Shown here: piece after piece, positions 26,665 to 34,840 of the stretch
How the letters are laid out: each line of letters opens with the position of its first letter
Numbering within the stretch: position 1 is the first letter of the stretch
Notes under the pieces: model-generated
Database searches by the model: none
Told to the model about the DNA's origin: nothing
The model's input: the letters and a program-made list of their open reading frames with translations, nothing else
Made by a program: the position numbers and the translations under genes
Assembly: GCF_933208505.1 (NCBI RefSeq)
Contig: NZ_CAKOEU010000001.1
DNA: 64,000 nucleotides
From: Convivina praedatoris
GTDB lineage: Bacteria > Bacillota > Bacilli > Lactobacillales > Lactobacillaceae
Direction: 5' to 3' (one strand)

Positions 26665-27882
26665 TTAGAATAGACGGGCATTCGGTTTATTGTAACCATA
26701 CTCTTCCATCACTTGTTCACGGAATTCTAATAATTCATCATTTTCAATTGCCCGCCGCATATCTTCCATAAACTGCAGTAAGAAGCGCAAATTATGGGCC
26801 GAAGCAATCTGAGCTCCCAGTAATTCATGGGCATTAAATAAATGATGTAGATAGGATCGCGTTAAAGTCTGGAAAGGATTAAAACCCGGAATATCATACT
26901 GGGCTAAATCACCAAATTGATTAGTACGGATGGGATTATCAGAGTAGTAGGATAAATCAGCATCAATTGGTGTAAAGTCGTTTTTATACTTAGCGTTGCG
27001 AATCACTACCCGACCATGGCGCGTCATTAGGGTACCCTTACGGCCAATTCGAGTTGGTAGCACACAATCAAACATATCAATTCCACGCATAACACTATCA
27101 ATCAAAGAATCCGGTGCGGCTACGCCCATCAAGTAACGGGGTTTATCTTCTGGCAACAGTGGCATAGTAAAATCAAGCACTCGGTTCATTTCCGTTTTAG
27201 ATTCTCCGACCGATAGACCACCAACGGCATACCCTGGTAAATCCATCTTAACTAATTCTTGAGCCGATTCAGTTCGTAAAGCCCGAAAGCCAGCCCCCTG
27301 TACAATCCCAAACAAGGCCTGACTATCCGTCTTCTTATGATATTGCTGGGCCCGGTCGGCCCAACGCAAAGACCGCTGCATCGATTCTTTCACATAATCA
27401 TAAGGTTCAAAATATGGAATAGCTTCATCTAACTGCATCATCACATCCGAACCCAAATTGTTTTGGATTCGCATGGCAACTTCAGGCGACAAGAACATTC
27501 GGTCCCCATTCACGTGGTTTTGGAAGGTAACCCCTTCTTCTTTTAATTTACGAGCATCTGACAAGGAGAACACTTGAAAACCACCCGAATCCGTCAAAAT
27601 CGCCTGATCCCAGCCCATATATTTATGTAACCCGCCGGCTTCAGCAATTAATTCATCTCCTGGTCTTACCCAGAGATGATAAGTGTTACTTAAAATAAAT
27701 TGAGAACCAATTTCTTTTAAGGTACGGGCATCGACACCCTTAACAGCACCCTGGGTTCCGACTGGCATAAACATTGGCGTTTCAAAAACACCATGAGGCG
27801 TATGAATCCGGCCGCGGCGAGCGCCAGTATGCTTTTCAGTATGTAAGTGTTCATACCAAACCGCTGGTTTTTGATCTGTCAT
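26665..27882 (-). CDS. tgt: tRNA-guanine transglycosylase lacking its zinc cysteines
   Basis: 405 residues. Tgt exchanges guanine-34 of GUN-anticodon tRNAs for preQ1. The barrel and both catalytic aspartates are intact (LTDSGGFQVFSL; FDCVLPTRIGRKG), as are VQGAGF and VGGLSVGE. The C-terminal zinc site, normally C-x-C-x-x-C plus a distant His, is missing: between PIDADLSYYSD and LTRSYLHHLF there are about 22 extra residues and no Cys at all, while the His in SAHNLRF remains. Activity may therefore need a rebuilt, metal-free subdomain. It is followed by yajC. Confidence 0.9.
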   Translation of the reverse strand: MTDQKPAVWYEHLHTEKHTGARRGRIHTPHGVFETPMFMPVGTQGAVKGVDARTLKEIGSQFILSNTYHLWVRPGDELIAEAGGLHKYMGWDQAILTDSGGFQVFSLSDARKLKEEGVTFQNHVNGDRMFLSPEVAMRIQNNLGSDVMMQLDEAIPYFEPYDYVKESMQRSLRWADRAQQYHKKTDSQALFGIVQGAGFRALRTESAQELVKMDLPGYAVGGLSVGESKTEMNRVLDFTMPLLPEDKPRYLMGVAAPDSLIDSVMRGIDMFDCVLPTRIGRKGTLMTRHGRVVIRNAKYKNDFTPIDADLSYYSDNPIRTNQFGDLAQYDIPGFNPFQTLTRSYLHHLFNAHELLGAQIASAHNLRFLLQFMEDMRRAIENDELLEFREQVMEEYGYNKPNARLF

Positions 27883-28015
27883 AGTAACTCCATATTTTCT
27901 GTTTAAAACACTCTTAGTAGTATAACACGCTCCTAAATACCTACGATTACCATTCCCCTATCAGCCCATAACTTTGATAAGATGAAAGAAAAATACTAGA
28001 AAGAGACATTGATTC

Positions 28016-28510
28016 ATGGAAGAAAATTATATCGCCCGAATGCGGGCCAAAGTTGGGCATGAAGGCATGATTTTTGTATCAGCTTTTGGGGTTCTTTGGA
28101 ATCGGGAACACACTGCTATTTTACTGGAAAAGCGCTGGGATGCAGAACGCGGTTGGGGATTTCCTGGTGGTTACCTAGAATATGGTGATTCACCCATGCA
28201 GGCCGTCGTACGTGAATTTAAGGAAGAAACCAATTTGGACGTTGAAGTTGTCCGAATGTTAGGATTATCAACTAATGTTACTGAAAAAAATTCTTGGGGC
28301 GATGCCCAAGAAACAATCGGGATTGGTTTTGAAGTCCGCCAAATTGGCGGTTCTTTACAAAAAGATGGCACTGAAACCTTAGATTTACAATTCGTACCGG
28401 TAGATCCTGAGCCAGTTATGTTTGTACCGCAAGCCCAAGCAACACTACACCGGATTTTAACCGAGAGTGAACATTCTGAGCGCCCTTGGTTACGCGAAAA
28501 TAGGCAATAA
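28016..28510 (+). CDS. Nudix hydrolase
   Basis: 164 residues. The Nudix box is complete: GGYLEYGDSPMQAVVREF followed by KEETNLD (G-x5-E-x7-R-E-x-x-E-E). These enzymes cleave nucleoside-diphosphate-linked substrates; the sequence does not say which. It stands alone, divergent from tgt, with AAGAGA before the ATG. Confidence 0.88.
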   Translation: MEENYIARMRAKVGHEGMIFVSAFGVLWNREHTAILLEKRWDAERGWGFPGGYLEYGDSPMQAVVREFKEETNLDVEVVRMLGLSTNVTEKNSWGDAQETIGIGFEVRQIGGSLQKDGTETLDLQFVPVDPEPVMFVPQAQATLHRILTESEHSERPWLRENRQ

Positions 28511-28511
28511 A

Positions 28512-28537
28512 ATAAGCACCCAGACTTGGGTGCTTAT
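28512..28537 (-). terminator. Strong hairpin between convergent nudix and GNAT genes
   Basis: ATAAGCACCCA, loop GACT and TGGGTGCTTAT give an 11-bp stem. The minus strand continues with TTTTATT, so it works best as a terminator for leftward transcripts, possibly of the structured intergenic segment to its right. Confidence 0.7.
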
Positions 28538-28544
28538 CGCCATT

Positions 28545-28690
28545 GGACTTACATTATAACTACGATAATAAGTAGAATTTTGGAGTGTTATAAATCTTTG
28601 TTACTGTCCTGATAAAAAACAGTCCTGTAGTCAAAAGCCAATCCAACGCTCCATAGACCCGTAACAAAATACAAGTTGGTAAAAAAATTG
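28545..28690 (-). ncRNA. Possible small structured RNA with an H-type pseudoknot
   Basis: The intergenic segment has two interleaved 8-bp helices: 28582-28589 with 28645-28652 (one G-U) and 28597-28604 with 28661-28668 (perfect), plus CCAAC/GTTGG (about 28642-28646 and 28674-28678). On the minus strand it ends at the strong hairpin 28512-28537, and a TACAAT lies near 28690. No open frame explains it. Chance pairing is not excluded. Confidence 0.25.
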
Positions 28691-28807
28691 TATCATGTTT
28701 TATTGGCCTATTCTAAATCTGCTACTAAAAATAAAAAAACTGCAATCAAAATGTAACAATTGTTATTATATTTTCACCTAATTGCTCGCACTTAGTGGCT
28801 GTGCATT

Positions 28808-29323
28808 TTAAAGGAGTTCCCGTCGCACTAGAATATCGCGTTGAATTTCTTCTCCAAAGGTAAAATCATGCTCACTAAAAGCATGAAAATCCATTTTTTC
28901 ATAGAAACGAATCGCCTTGGCGTTATGTTCCCAGACACCTAACCAAACATAGTCCTTACTTAACTGCTGTCCTTGCTCGATAGCATTGTTAATTAGTTGA
29001 CTTCCCAACCCTAAACGCTTATATTCTTTTTTGATATACAGGCGCTGAATTTCTAACCCGTTTTCCTTTTGAAATTCAGTCTGTGCCTCTCCGACGTTCA
29101 ATTTCATATAGCCAGCCAAATTTCCTTCATGGTAAAGAAACTGGCATTGGCTCTCTGGATTAACCAGTTCTTGGGCTATTTGGTCAACATTATAATTCTC
29201 TTGAAAATATTGTACTAAATTACGCTGATTATCTTCAGTACCAAAAGTATCTGCAAAGGTTTCCATGCCAATTTTTTGTAAGGTTAGGATATCGGCTAGC
29301 TCTACCTTAACTAATTCATTCAT
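28808..29323 (-). CDS. GNAT-family N-acetyltransferase
   Basis: 171 residues. The acetyl-CoA loop is seen in LYIKKEYKRLGLGSQLIN (R/Q-x-x-G-x-G/A type) and the C-terminal FYEKMDFHAF. The N-terminal part resembles ribosomal-protein-alanine/spermidine-acetyltransferase-like GNATs of lactobacilli; the substrate is not predictable. ATG 29323 follows AAGGAG by eight bases. Single gene. Confidence 0.85.
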   Translation of the reverse strand: MNELVKVELADILTLQKIGMETFADTFGTEDNQRNLVQYFQENYNVDQIAQELVNPESQCQFLYHEGNLAGYMKLNVGEAQTEFQKENGLEIQRLYIKKEYKRLGLGSQLINNAIEQGQQLSKDYVWLGVWEHNAKAIRFYEKMDFHAFSEHDFTFGEEIQRDILVRRELL

Positions 29324-29374
29324 GTACCTATCTCCTTGTGCCACTTATTACTGTGTATTGTAGCCTATTTTAAC

Positions 29375-29415
29375 AAAAAAACTTTCAATCCAACCAAATG
29401 GACTGAAAGTTTTTT
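29375..29415 (-). terminator. Terminator after the butanediol dehydrogenase gene
   Basis: AAAAAACTTTCA.TCCA pairs with TGGA.TGAAAGTTTTTT (one internal bulge), followed by T on the minus strand. Confidence 0.85.
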
Positions 29416-29434
29416 ATTAACTAATTATTAAATA

Positions 29435-30205
29435 TTAATGGAATTGCATACCACCATCAACTTCAAGGGTTTGACCGGTAATATAATCCGAATCTGATCC
29501 GGCTAAGAAAGCAACAGCGTTAGCTACATCACTAGCCTGGGACAAACGACCCAAAGCAATATCTTTAGCGAAACTTTGCATGCCCCAAGCATCATCCTTA
29601 CCCGCATTAGCCCCAACTTGATGAGCAATATCGCGCATCATCGGTGTATCAACAATACCAGGTGCGTAGGCATTCACCGTAATATCTTCGGCTGCCAAGT
29701 CACGGGCGGCAACCTGAGTCACACCACGTACAGCAAACTTCGTACCACTGTACAAAGCTAAATTAGGATTACCAACTACACCAGCTTGTGAAGTAGCATT
29801 GATAATCTTACCGCCATGGCTAAACTTTTTAAACATTTCATGAGCAGCTTGGATTCCCCACAAAACACCCCCAACATTGACGTGGTAAACCAAGTCAAAT
29901 TGTTCTGGTGTAATGGTATCAATTGGTGTAGTTGGACCTAAGCCAGCGTTGCTAACCAATACGTTAAAATCACCGAAAGCATCAGCAGTTTGTTGCACTG
30001 CTGCAAAGACACTATCCCGATCAGACACGTCCACTTGCACGGCGGTCGCTTGGCCACCATTGTCATTAATCGACTGGGCTACGCCTTGAGCTGTTTCTAA
30101 ATTCAAATCAGCTACTGCAACAGCAAAGCCGTCATCAGACAAACGCCTAACAATCGCCTCGCCGATACCCTGTCCACCACCAGTAACCATCGCAACTCTC
30201 TTCAT
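29435..30205 (-). CDS. budC: Acetoin (diacetyl) reductase / 2,3-butanediol dehydrogenase
   Basis: 256 residues, classical short-chain dehydrogenase. Cofactor motif TGGGQGIGEAI, structural NAG in SNAGLGP, catalytic Ser in INATSQAGVVGNP and Tyr/Lys in YSGTKFAVRG. Overall pattern (DGFAVAVADLN, KKFSHGGKIINA, GIVDTPM, DGGMQFH) is close to Klebsiella BudC, which reduces diacetyl/acetoin with NADH. It offers an electron sink linked to pyruvate metabolism. A near-consensus cre box lies upstream. Confidence 0.87.
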   Translation of the reverse strand: MKRVAMVTGGGQGIGEAIVRRLSDDGFAVAVADLNLETAQGVAQSINDNGGQATAVQVDVSDRDSVFAAVQQTADAFGDFNVLVSNAGLGPTTPIDTITPEQFDLVYHVNVGGVLWGIQAAHEMFKKFSHGGKIINATSQAGVVGNPNLALYSGTKFAVRGVTQVAARDLAAEDITVNAYAPGIVDTPMMRDIAHQVGANAGKDDAWGMQSFAKDIALGRLSQASDVANAVAFLAGSDSDYITGQTLEVDGGMQFH

Positions 30206-30236
30206 TACGCTATCCTCCTAACCTTTTTCATCTTGA

Positions 30237-30250
30237 TGATAACGCTTTCA
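30237..30250. promoter_or_regulatory. Candidate cre site upstream of budC
   Basis: TGATAACGCTTTCA matches TGWAANCGNTNWCA at 13 of 14 positions, about 35 bases before the budC start codon. Confidence 0.5.
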
Positions 30251-30450
30251 TTTAATTTTTTCAAGAATTATATTCCAATGAACTTCTCTTTGATTTATCC
30301 CAATTATTTCTAATAATCGCATAGTAGTCACTTCAGTAGTTATTTATTTGCAAGCACTTTTACTGCGGTTTTATTCATAATTTATCCATTTTTGGTATAT
30401 GATTTTATTACACCTCTAAACTAAGATTAGTAACATGGCAGGACAGCAAC

Positions 30451-31143
30451 ATGGTATCTACAAACAAAAATTTTGGTAATACAATCCGAAATATTCGCCT
30501 GGAAAAGGGCTTTTCAATTCGACAAGTCGCTTTACAGGCTGGCATGGCTAATTCATACATATCGCAACTTGAAAATGCTAAGCGTAACATCCCCAAACCC
30601 GAAACGCTATATAAATTAGCACATGGCTTACGCGTTTCAAACGAAGAAATGCTCAGTGCTGCTGGCATTATTCAGCCCCACCTATTAACTACTTCAGAAG
30701 TTTCAATACCTAAAAATAACGACTTTCTACCGGTTTATCGGCAAATATCAAGTGGCTATCCCCAGGGAGCCCAAGAAGATATCGACGGCCGCATTCGAGT
30801 TAATGATGATTTATTAACCAAATATGGTTTAGAAAATCTCTTAGCTTTTCGAGTACGGACCGATGGTATGAATCGGATTATTCCTAAAGGAGCGATTGCT
30901 ATTTTAGCCAAAGTAACCCCGTCTAAAATAATGAATGGCGATATTGAAGCTGTCATTATCGGGATTGAAGCGGCCACACTTCGGCATGTCTATAGTTATC
31001 CCGACCGAATTCGACTCGAATCTGACACTTGGTTATCCGATAGTTTTAAAACCCTAGAATATCGTTATCATGACTTTGAAAAAAACAGCTCACCGATTAA
31101 AATTATCGGCAAGCTAGTCCAAGTTATTATTAATTTTGAATAG
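30451..31143 (+). CDS. XRE regulator with S24/LexA-like domain lacking the catalytic dyad
   Basis: 230 residues. The N-terminal helix-turn-helix (about 8-65, SIRQVALQAGMANSYISQLE) is followed by an S24-type dimerisation domain. Where active repressors have G-D-S-M, this one has R-T-D-G-M-N, and the catalytic Lys position (T-L-K-H) is T-L-R-H. So the Ser/Lys dyad is Gly/Arg and self-cleavage upon RecA activation is not expected. It precedes the repeat-rich RNA candidate. A decayed paralogous C-terminus lies at 32636-32833, where the Lys is kept. Confidence 0.82.
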   Translation: MVSTNKNFGNTIRNIRLEKGFSIRQVALQAGMANSYISQLENAKRNIPKPETLYKLAHGLRVSNEEMLSAAGIIQPHLLTTSEVSIPKNNDFLPVYRQISSGYPQGAQEDIDGRIRVNDDLLTKYGLENLLAFRVRTDGMNRIIPKGAIAILAKVTPSKIMNGDIEAVIIGIEAATLRHVYSYPDRIRLESDTWLSDSFKTLEYRYHDFEKNSSPIKIIGKLVQVIINFE

Positions 31144-31144
31144 T

Positions 31145-31775
31145 TTCCAATAGCAGTGGGCATTCACTGGTCATCCATTTATCTATTTCGTCACTAGAAT
31201 TAATGTTACTAGTGATACAAGTCCCACTACATATAGGCTTCCACTCGTCCGTTATATCTCTCAACATAAACCCAATAGCTCTTTCAACTTTATGACCAGT
31301 GCTGTAAGTCCTAGATAATTAGGCCACCAACGGTATACATCAACTCCTCTTTTCACCGATGTCTATACTCATATAGACCGTTGGTATAAGTCCTAATCTA
31401 CATAGTTGGGCGAATCTTCAACTCATTAACCTTATCAATGGGCATTCTGAAAATACTTAGTGTTCCTACCAATCTGCACGCTATTATCAGATATAAGTCC
31501 CATTACATACGTGCTAGGGATCACGTTAAAAGCCAACTACGTATATACCTTGATATACGAATTCAATTCTAACAACACGTCTTCGGACGCGTACATAGGG
31601 CCTTCACCAGCAAATATATTTCCTAAATGAACATTGCTACTAACATACATTACAATTTTACTGATGATGTAAGCCCCCTACATATTCAAAAAGCTCGATT
31701 ATTTTGATAACAATCTCGAAATTTAATTTGTCCAAATTCCGAAGTTCATATCATTTTCATCGAGCATTTTTAAAC
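31145..31775 (+). ncRNA. Candidate large structured RNA built of repeated modules
   Basis: No open frame covers this stretch, but it is highly ordered. A motif of consensus RTAAGTCCYANNTACATA recurs five times (near 31216, 31303, 31385, 31492, 31668), each after the 3' side of a helix. Helices include TCACTAG/CTAGTGA, a long-range CACTGGTCA/TGACCAGTG closing module 1-2, CCAACGG/CCGTTGG enclosing GTCTATA-CTCA-TATAGAC, CGTATAT/ATATACG and a CGTC-TTCG-GACG stem with the UUCG tetraloop, which favours the plus strand. A long hairpin (GCTCGAT...ATCGAGC, then ATTTTT) ends it near 31772. Size and repetitive build recall ROOL/GOLLD-class RNAs; I cannot verify family membership. Confidence 0.55.
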
Positions 31776-31799
31776 TATGAATCCAAAATATCAACCAGC

Positions 31800-32183
31800 T
31801 TATTTTGAATTAGCAATAATATCTCTAATTTCTTGTAAGATCAACAATTCTTGATTGGGCTTTGTAGTTTCTTCTTTAGGCTTAATCATGTATTTATTGA
31901 TAATCTTAACCAACACGAAGACCACCAAGGCAGTAATCAAGAAGTTGATGAAATCATTTAAAAATGCTCCATAACTAAAAACAAGATTGTTAGTAACAAC
32001 TAGTTTTAAATTCGATAAACTCGATGCTTGACCCGTAAAAACACCAATCAAGGGGTTAATTAAATTAGTCGTCAATGATTTTACTAAGGCAACAAAGGCT
32101 GTACCAACAATCACACCGACAGCCAAATCAAAGATATTGCCCTTGGTAATAAAAGTCTTAAACTCATTGAAAAAATTTTTCAT
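31800..32183 (-). CDS. mscL: Large-conductance mechanosensitive channel
   Basis: 127 residues, two membrane helices. N-terminal FFNEFKTFITKGNIFDLAVGVIVGTAF is the gating helix signature, with the second helix at about 72-95 and a charged C-terminal bundle helix. MscL releases solutes on hypo-osmotic shock, complementing the OpuA uptake system elsewhere in the window. Single gene. Confidence 0.95.
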   Translation of the reverse strand: MKNFFNEFKTFITKGNIFDLAVGVIVGTAFVALVKSLTTNLINPLIGVFTGQASSLSNLKLVVTNNLVFSYGAFLNDFINFLITALVVFVLVKIINKYMIKPKEETTKPNQELLILQEIRDIIANSK

Positions 32184-32222
32184 TTTTATTCTCCGAAATC
32201 ATCATCATTCTCGTAAAACAGC

Positions 32223-32262
32223 AAAAGGTTTCGCTTTATAACAATTAAATCGAAACCTTTTT
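32223..32262 (-). terminator. Terminator after csbD
   Basis: AAAAGGTTTCG and CGAAACCTTTT pair over 11 bp around a 17-nt loop, ending in T on the minus strand, between csbD and mscL. Confidence 0.75.
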
Positions 32263-32266
32263 CATA

Positions 32267-32428
32267 TTATTTCTTAGTAATTTGGTCTAGTTGTTCTTTT
32301 GTTTTTTCCGCAAAGTTTTTGGCTGCATCTTTGGCGTCAGCAGCCAATTCCTTAGCTTTACCCTGGGCTTCTTTAGCCTTCCCTTCCAATTGATCCTTGG
32401 TAGCATCTAGTTTTTCTTCAAATGACAT
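32267..32428 (-). CDS. CsbD-family stress protein
   Basis: 53 residues, too short for most ORF cut-offs. The sequence M-S-F-E-E-K-L-D-A-T-K-D-Q-L-E-G-K-A-K-E-A-Q with repeated K-A-K-E/D-A-A-K blocks is the CsbD-like, Lys/Ala/Glu-rich helical family, induced by general stress in many bacteria; function unknown. AAGGAG precedes the ATG. An AGTATACA/TGTATACT inverted repeat about 25-50 bases upstream may be an operator. Confidence 0.85.
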   Translation of the reverse strand: MSFEEKLDATKDQLEGKAKEAQGKAKELAADAKDAAKNFAEKTKEQLDQITKK

Positions 32429-32635
32429 ATGCAATTCTCCTTAGATTTATTACATTTAGTATACATGAAAATTTTCAATTGTATACTTTCATTTTCATGT
32501 TTTTAAATTTAAGTGGCCCTTTTTGAATAATATATCAGGAATTAATTTTATGATTGGTATGATTTCTTATTTTTAAAAACATACTGTTCATTAAATAATT
32601 TGTAGAATTCCATTCTACAAAAATGAATTCATCCA

Positions 32636-32833
32636 GATATTACCAATAACGTTGTATATGCTGTAATTATTAATGGCCAAACAACACTAAAACATGTTTT
32701 CCAGTCTCCAGACCGTATAAGTTTTGAACCTGATAACTGGTTATCTGATTTAAGCCATTTGAGTAGCAACATGAAGATATACAGAATGATAACCCTCCTA
32801 TTCAAATTATCAGTAAATTGGTGAGCGTTAGTC
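32636..32833 (+). pseudogene. Decayed C-terminus of an S24-type phage repressor
   Basis: Translation reads N-N-V-V-Y-A-V-I-I-N-G, T-T-L-K-H-V-F, S-P-D-R-I-S-F-E-P-D-N-W-L-S-D, then after a frameshift D-N-P-P-I-Q-I-I-S-K-L-V. This parallels the intact regulator at 30451-31143 (A-V-I-I-G-I, T-L-R-H-V-Y, Y-P-D-R-I-R-L-E-S-D-T-W-L-S-D, S-P-I-K-I-I-G-K-L-V). The 5' half is gone. It marks an old prophage switch. Confidence 0.7.
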
Positions 32834-32856
32834 ATTATTTTTATAAGACCAAGGCC

Positions 32857-33408
32857 GAAAGAAACGACTCTATGAGCAGTTCTGGAATAAAGAACATAAT
32901 AACAATTCCAGCAAAATTGAAAGACAACTAAAAGATGCCGGAGTTACTGATACATATGATACAAATAAAGAAATTCGTTGTTCTTAAAGATTTTGTAAAA
33001 GCAGTTGAGAATATAATCTATGCAACAGGCAGCCGGATCGTTTTAATCATAATAACTGATAGGCGGATAATGTTCCTCAACAAAAATATACTTATAGGCG
33101 CTGATTATAGAAAAATACAACTAAACCAAATAAATGTCGTTTCTTACTCTACGTGTATTGCTCTTGGTAATATCTCTATTACCAACTGTTCAAATACCAC
33201 ACTTATAAAAAACGTTAGTAAACAAACTGTTTCCATTTTTATCGATAAATTGAATAATTTTTTAGATAAGCAAAAGAGTTGTAGTGCTGATCATCAACAA
33301 CCAAACAGTTTTCTTGATAATCTAATAAAGTTAAAAGAACTACTAGACAATGGCATTATCACCCAGAAAGTTTTTGAAACGAAGAAGAAACAGATTTTAG
33401 GTATATAA
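32857..33408 (+). pseudogene. PH-like/SHOCT-domain protein, truncated and frameshifted
   Basis: From 32935 an open frame of 157 codons encodes a bacterial PH-like domain (IVLIIITDRRIMFLNKNILIG ... GNISITN) and a C-terminal SHOCT helix pair (FLDNLIKLKELLDNGIITQKVFE). The start of this family lies in another frame just upstream, where F-W-N-K-E-H-N and K-I-E-R-Q-L-K-D-A-G-V-T-D-T-Y are readable before a stop near 32985. So an indel has split the gene and the very 5' end is missing. Such proteins are common in lactobacillal prophages next to the repressor; function unknown. Confidence 0.6.
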
Positions 33409-33450
33409 AAACCCCGGGCATAAACTGCGTTGGATACGTATCAATCAAAT

Positions 33451-33482
33451 AAAAAAGGCCACTTAATAAAGTGACCTTTTTT
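33451..33482. terminator. Bidirectional terminator between the PH/SHOCT remnant and the PSM-like peptide gene
   Basis: AAAAAAGG.CACTT, loop AATA and AAGTG.CCTTTTTT form a stem with one mismatch, flanked by T on both strands. Confidence 0.85.
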
Positions 33483-33502
33483 ATAATATATTGATTAATA
33501 TA

Positions 33503-33628
33503 TTAAGCTAGTCCCCATAGATGGGCTGTAGTAATAATTGTATCTACAATACCTTGGAAAATTGAAATCCAATTGTGGTTCATAATACCAGTTACAATTC
33601 CCTGCATTGCATTAGTTAGTTGAATCAT
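33503..33628 (-). CDS. 41-residue peptide resembling beta-class phenol-soluble modulins
   Basis: The peptide begins M-I-Q-L-T-N-A-M-Q-G-I-V-T-G and ends I-V-D-T-I-I-T-T-A-H-L-W-G-L-A. It has no leader, no Cys, no Lys or Arg and forms two amphipathic helices around N-H-N-W. Length (about 44 in staphylococci), charge and the I-V-D core match PSM-beta/staphylococcal haemolytic-peptide type sequences; a leaderless bacteriocin is an alternative. GGAG lies seven bases before the ATG, and a TTGAAA-17-TATAAT promoter is upstream. No dedicated immunity or export gene is seen beside it. Confidence 0.65.
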   Translation of the reverse strand: MIQLTNAMQGIVTGIMNHNWISIFQGIVDTIITTAHLWGLA

Positions 33629-33668
33629 GTGTTTTCTCCTTCTTTATATACACTCAACAACAATAATT

Positions 33669-33697
33669 ATTATAAATAACAAATATACCAATTTCAA
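33669..33697 (-). promoter_or_regulatory. Near-consensus promoter of the PSM-like peptide gene
   Basis: On the minus strand TTGAAA (33692-33697), a 17-bp spacer and TATAAT (33669-33674) precede the ATG by about 40 bases. It is among the best vegetative promoter matches in the window. Confidence 0.8.
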
Positions 33698-33761
33698 GTA
33701 TTAATTTTTTAATCTCTCAATATCATTATTTTTAAAATTAAAAGAAGTATTCATAACTTCA

Positions 33762-34714
33762 ATTTATAAACGTGGTAAGTCTTGGACGGTTAACGTTACT
33801 TATTCAAATGGATGGTGAGCATCACAGAAAAACAAAAAATTGATTTACAGCTAAATCTGATACTAGTGAATCGACTACCGGTATAGAACAACAGAAAAAT
33901 ATTGGATAATTTAATACCAGTAATAAATTATTTATATGATGAGTGGTTTAACATCTTTAAAGAGCCACATATCACTAAAAAAAAAAACAGGCTCTTGATA
34001 TAGAGTTTCGCACAATAGGATTTTAAAGAAATGGTCTGCTAAAAAATTTCAACAATTAATTGATATGGTAAAAATTATGTTTTATCGTCTGTAAGTCACG
34101 TTAAAAATAGAATTTTCAGCTTTGTTAGATATGATGTCAACAAAAACTAGTAAAAAAGAATTAAAATTCTTAGAGTATAACGATTTAAACTACTTAATTA
34201 GTAACACTAAGCATTCAAATATCATTACATCAAGAATGATTTATACAGTCTGTAATACCGGAATACCATTATGCTGAAATCGCTGCCTTAACGCCAGATG
34301 GTTTTGACTTTGAGAATAATCAAATCATTAAAAATAAGTCTTTGAATGAAGTTGATAAAATATTTAAAAAACAAAAACTGTAACATCTAATAGCACAATA
34401 GATGTACCCAACGAATTTATTAATGTCGCCAATAATTGAGATATGTCTGGTAAATTTGCATTCAATAGTCAAAATGAATCATCGCCTACTAACAACACTT
34501 GTAACAAACAATTAAAACATATTCTGAAAGAACATGGCGCTAAAAAAATCACGTTTCACGGTTTGAGACATACACATGCTAATTATTTATTATCACAAAA
34601 AATTGCAATCTAATATGTATCTGAAAGATTAACACGCTGACGCAAATATAACACTTAGTACATATGATCATCTGTTACAAAAAAAAAACAATCAAGATAT
34701 TAGATAATTTGTAG
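33762..34714 (+). pseudogene. Decayed tyrosine-type phage integrase
   Basis: Pieces of one integrase are readable in order in shifting frames with many stops: N-terminal arm domain I-Y-K-R-G-K-S-W-T-V-N-V-T-Y-S-N-G, then Y-L-Y-D-E-W-F-N-I-F-K, later F-I-N-V-A-N-N, and the catalytic box I-T-F-H-G-L-R-H-T-H-A-N-Y-L-L followed by Y-V-S-E-R-L and T-Y-D-H-L. It belongs with the repressor and PH/SHOCT remnants. It is unrelated in state to the intact integrase at 34915. Confidence 0.8.
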
Positions 34715-34804
34715 CACTCTGTTCTAAAAAGATTGTTTTAACTTGAATTAATTTGATTAAATGAACTAACTATAAACCCATTTATATCAACGAACACAAA
34801 AAAG

Positions 34805-34839
34805 AAAGGCTATCTACTATTTTACAGTAGATAGCCTTT
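34805..34839. terminator. Terminator beside attL
   Basis: AAAGGCTATCTACT, a 7-nt loop and AGTAGATAGCCTTT make a perfect 14-bp stem ending in T, immediately left of the island boundary. Confidence 0.85.
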
Positions 34840-34840
34840 T

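Noticed and set aside
31145..31799. Repeated motif read as a decayed repetitive surface-protein gene
   Set aside because: One frame gives recurring S-P residues, but stops are frequent and the parts between repeats share no coding similarity; helices explain the pattern better.
32629..32835. 68-codon minus-strand frame
   Set aside because: It is the antisense shadow of the decayed S24 repressor tail read on the plus strand.
33958..34714. Functional second integrase
   Set aside because: Catalytic boxes are readable but separated by many stops and frameshifts; annotated as a pseudogene.
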